Below, piece by piece: positions 6,180 through 6,919 of a DNA stretch of 6,919 nucleotides (positions within the stretch are counted from its first letter, which is position 1; each line of letters opens with the position of its first letter). Under the pieces are notes generated by a model. The model saw only the letters and a program-made list of their open reading frames with translations. It searched no databases and had not been told where the DNA came from. Both the position numbers and the translations under genes were made by a program. This DNA is from Acidithiobacillus ferruginosus (GTDB taxonomy: Bacteria; Pseudomonadota; Gammaproteobacteria; Acidithiobacillales; Acidithiobacillaceae). Location: positions 1 to 6,919 of the forward strand of contig NZ_JABBDR010000074.1 in the NCBI RefSeq assembly GCF_018854495.1, in the 5' to 3' direction.

Positions 6180-6919
6180 GTTCCCGGATTGCTGCCGGCG
6201 GAAGCGACGCCGAGTCCCCCTGGAGACTCGCCACCGACGACCTTGGGGGTCAGGAAGACCAGCAGTTCGGTCTTGGCCACACTGCTGATGTGGCTTTTGA
6301 AGAGCCAGCCCAGCAGGGGAATATCCCGGAGCAGCGGAACGCCGGTTTCATTCTGGGTGGTCGAGTCGGTGTAAATGCCACCAATCACCACGGTCTGACC
6401 ATTATTGACCAGCAGCTTGGTTTTGACCTGCTGGGTATTGATGGGAATACCGGAAGGCATGGCCTGGGCGTAGTTGGGTTGGTCATTGCGCGCATCCACA
6501 TCCAGGGTGATCTTGCCGTTGGGCGAGATGTGCGGGGTGACGTCCAGGCTCAGCACCGCTTTTTTGAAAGACACGGCCGTCGCGCCGCTGCTGGTAGATT
6601 GTTGATAGGGGATTTCCTGACCCTGTTCGATGACCGCCTTTTCGTTGTCCTGGGTGAGGACTTTGGGGCTGGAGATGATCTTGGCGCGGTTATCGGCCTG
6701 CAGAGCCTGGAGCTGCAGATTCAGGATCCGATTGCCGGCGGCGGTGCCCAGGGCAAAACCCAGTGACGCCGGATTCATGCTGGCGAGGGCGGTGCCGGCG
6801 GTGGAGGGCACGAGATTTACCAGTGCCGGGGTGGTGAAGCCGGTTCCCGTAGTAGTGCTTGTTCCGGACATCGGGTAGGCGCCGCCCTGTGGCGAGGTAA
6901 CCCCCGTAGCACCGGTACC
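6176..6919 (-). CDS. pilQ: Type IV pilus outer-membrane secretin, C-terminal 247 residues (partial, start outside window)
   Basis: PilQ forms the multimeric outer-membrane channel through which the type IV pilus passes. Only the C-terminal part is here, open to the window edge. Fragment residues about 1-60 are a Gly/Ser/Thr/Ala-rich low-complexity loop, common before the secretin core. The secretin domain starts near NRILNLQLQALQADNRAKII (63-82) and includes SSPKVLTQDNEKAVIEQGQEIPY, VLSLDVTPHISPNGKI and NGQTVVIGGIYTDS. The VPLLRDIPLLGWLFK signature is at about 194-208, followed by KTELLVFLTPKVV. About 19 Gly/Ser-rich residues follow to the TGA stop. The LGWLF-type signature and the neighbouring aroK-aroB, the usual downstream genes of pilMNOPQ, favour PilQ over a type II secretion secretin (GspD). 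The stop overlaps the aroK start by 4 nt. Confidence 0.94.
   Translation of the reverse strand, partial: GTGATGVTSPQGGAYPMSGTSTTTGTGFTTPALVNLVPSTAGTALASMNPASLGFALGTAAGNRILNLQLQALQADNRAKIISSPKVLTQDNEKAVIEQGQEIPYQQSTSSGATAVSFKKAVLSLDVTPHISPNGKITLDVDARNDQPNYAQAMPSGIPINTQQVKTKLLVNNGQTVVIGGIYTDSTTQNETGVPLLRDIPLLGWLFKSHISSVAKTELLVFLTPKVVGGESPGGLGVASAGSNPGT

Noticed and set aside
6176..6919. GspD (type II secretion) as an alternative identity for the secretin
   Set aside because: The direct coupling to aroK-aroB and the C-terminal secretin signature fit PilQ; no gsp genes are nearby within view.
1..6919. Search for mobile elements, CRISPR arrays, tRNA genes, toxin-antitoxin or defence genes
   Set aside because: Coding density is near complete with housekeeping genes on one strand. 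No terminal repeats, array-like repeats or tRNA cloverleaf sequence were seen.

Overview
All supported genes in this window lie on the minus strand, so the order of transcription runs from high to low coordinates: pilQ (3' end only), aroK, aroB, thyX, a dGTPase-like dgt, and gltB (5' part only). This is a dense, GC-rich block of chromosomal housekeeping genes. The order pilQ-aroK-aroB ... gltB is the conserved pilMNOPQ-aroK-aroB-(damX)-gltBD neighbourhood of gamma-type proteobacteria. Protein sequence, GC level and the presence of ThyX instead of ThyA suggest an Acidithiobacillus-like organism. That genus call rests on recall, not on a search.

Region by region (high to low): 6919-6176 encodes the C-terminal secretin domain of the type IV pilus outer-membrane channel PilQ; its start lies outside the window. 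aroK (6179-5640) overlaps the pilQ stop by 4 nt (ATGA). A 105-nt spacer with at most a weak promoter candidate precedes aroB (5534-4440). aroB overlaps thyX (4447-3608) by 8 nt, and thyX overlaps dgt (3615-2443) by 8 nt, so aroB-thyX-dgt is almost certainly one translationally coupled transcript. A 140-nt spacer (2442-2303) follows. It holds a good sigma70-type promoter with a perfect TATAAT and 17-nt spacing, a 13-bp palindrome just upstream of the -35, and an AGGTGA ribosome binding site for gltB. gltB (2302-1) runs off the low-coordinate edge after 767 residues. No gene-free stretch exceeds 300 bases.

Functionally, aroK and aroB are steps 5 and 2 of the shikimate pathway. ThyX makes dTMP, and Dgt probably hydrolyses dGTP or other dNTPs, so the two form a small nucleotide-balance pair sitting where damX is found in enterics. 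GltB is the large subunit of NADPH-dependent glutamate synthase. Long plus-strand open frames (for example 248-1507, 2389-3774, 4431-5591) are antisense shadows of these genes. I see no tRNA, rRNA, CRISPR, mobile element or undescribed system. The more unusual points are a Lys in place of the first Arg of the ThyX signature, two near-identical 8-nt gene overlaps, a perfect 10-bp inverted repeat inside aroB, and the palindrome upstream of the gltB promoter.
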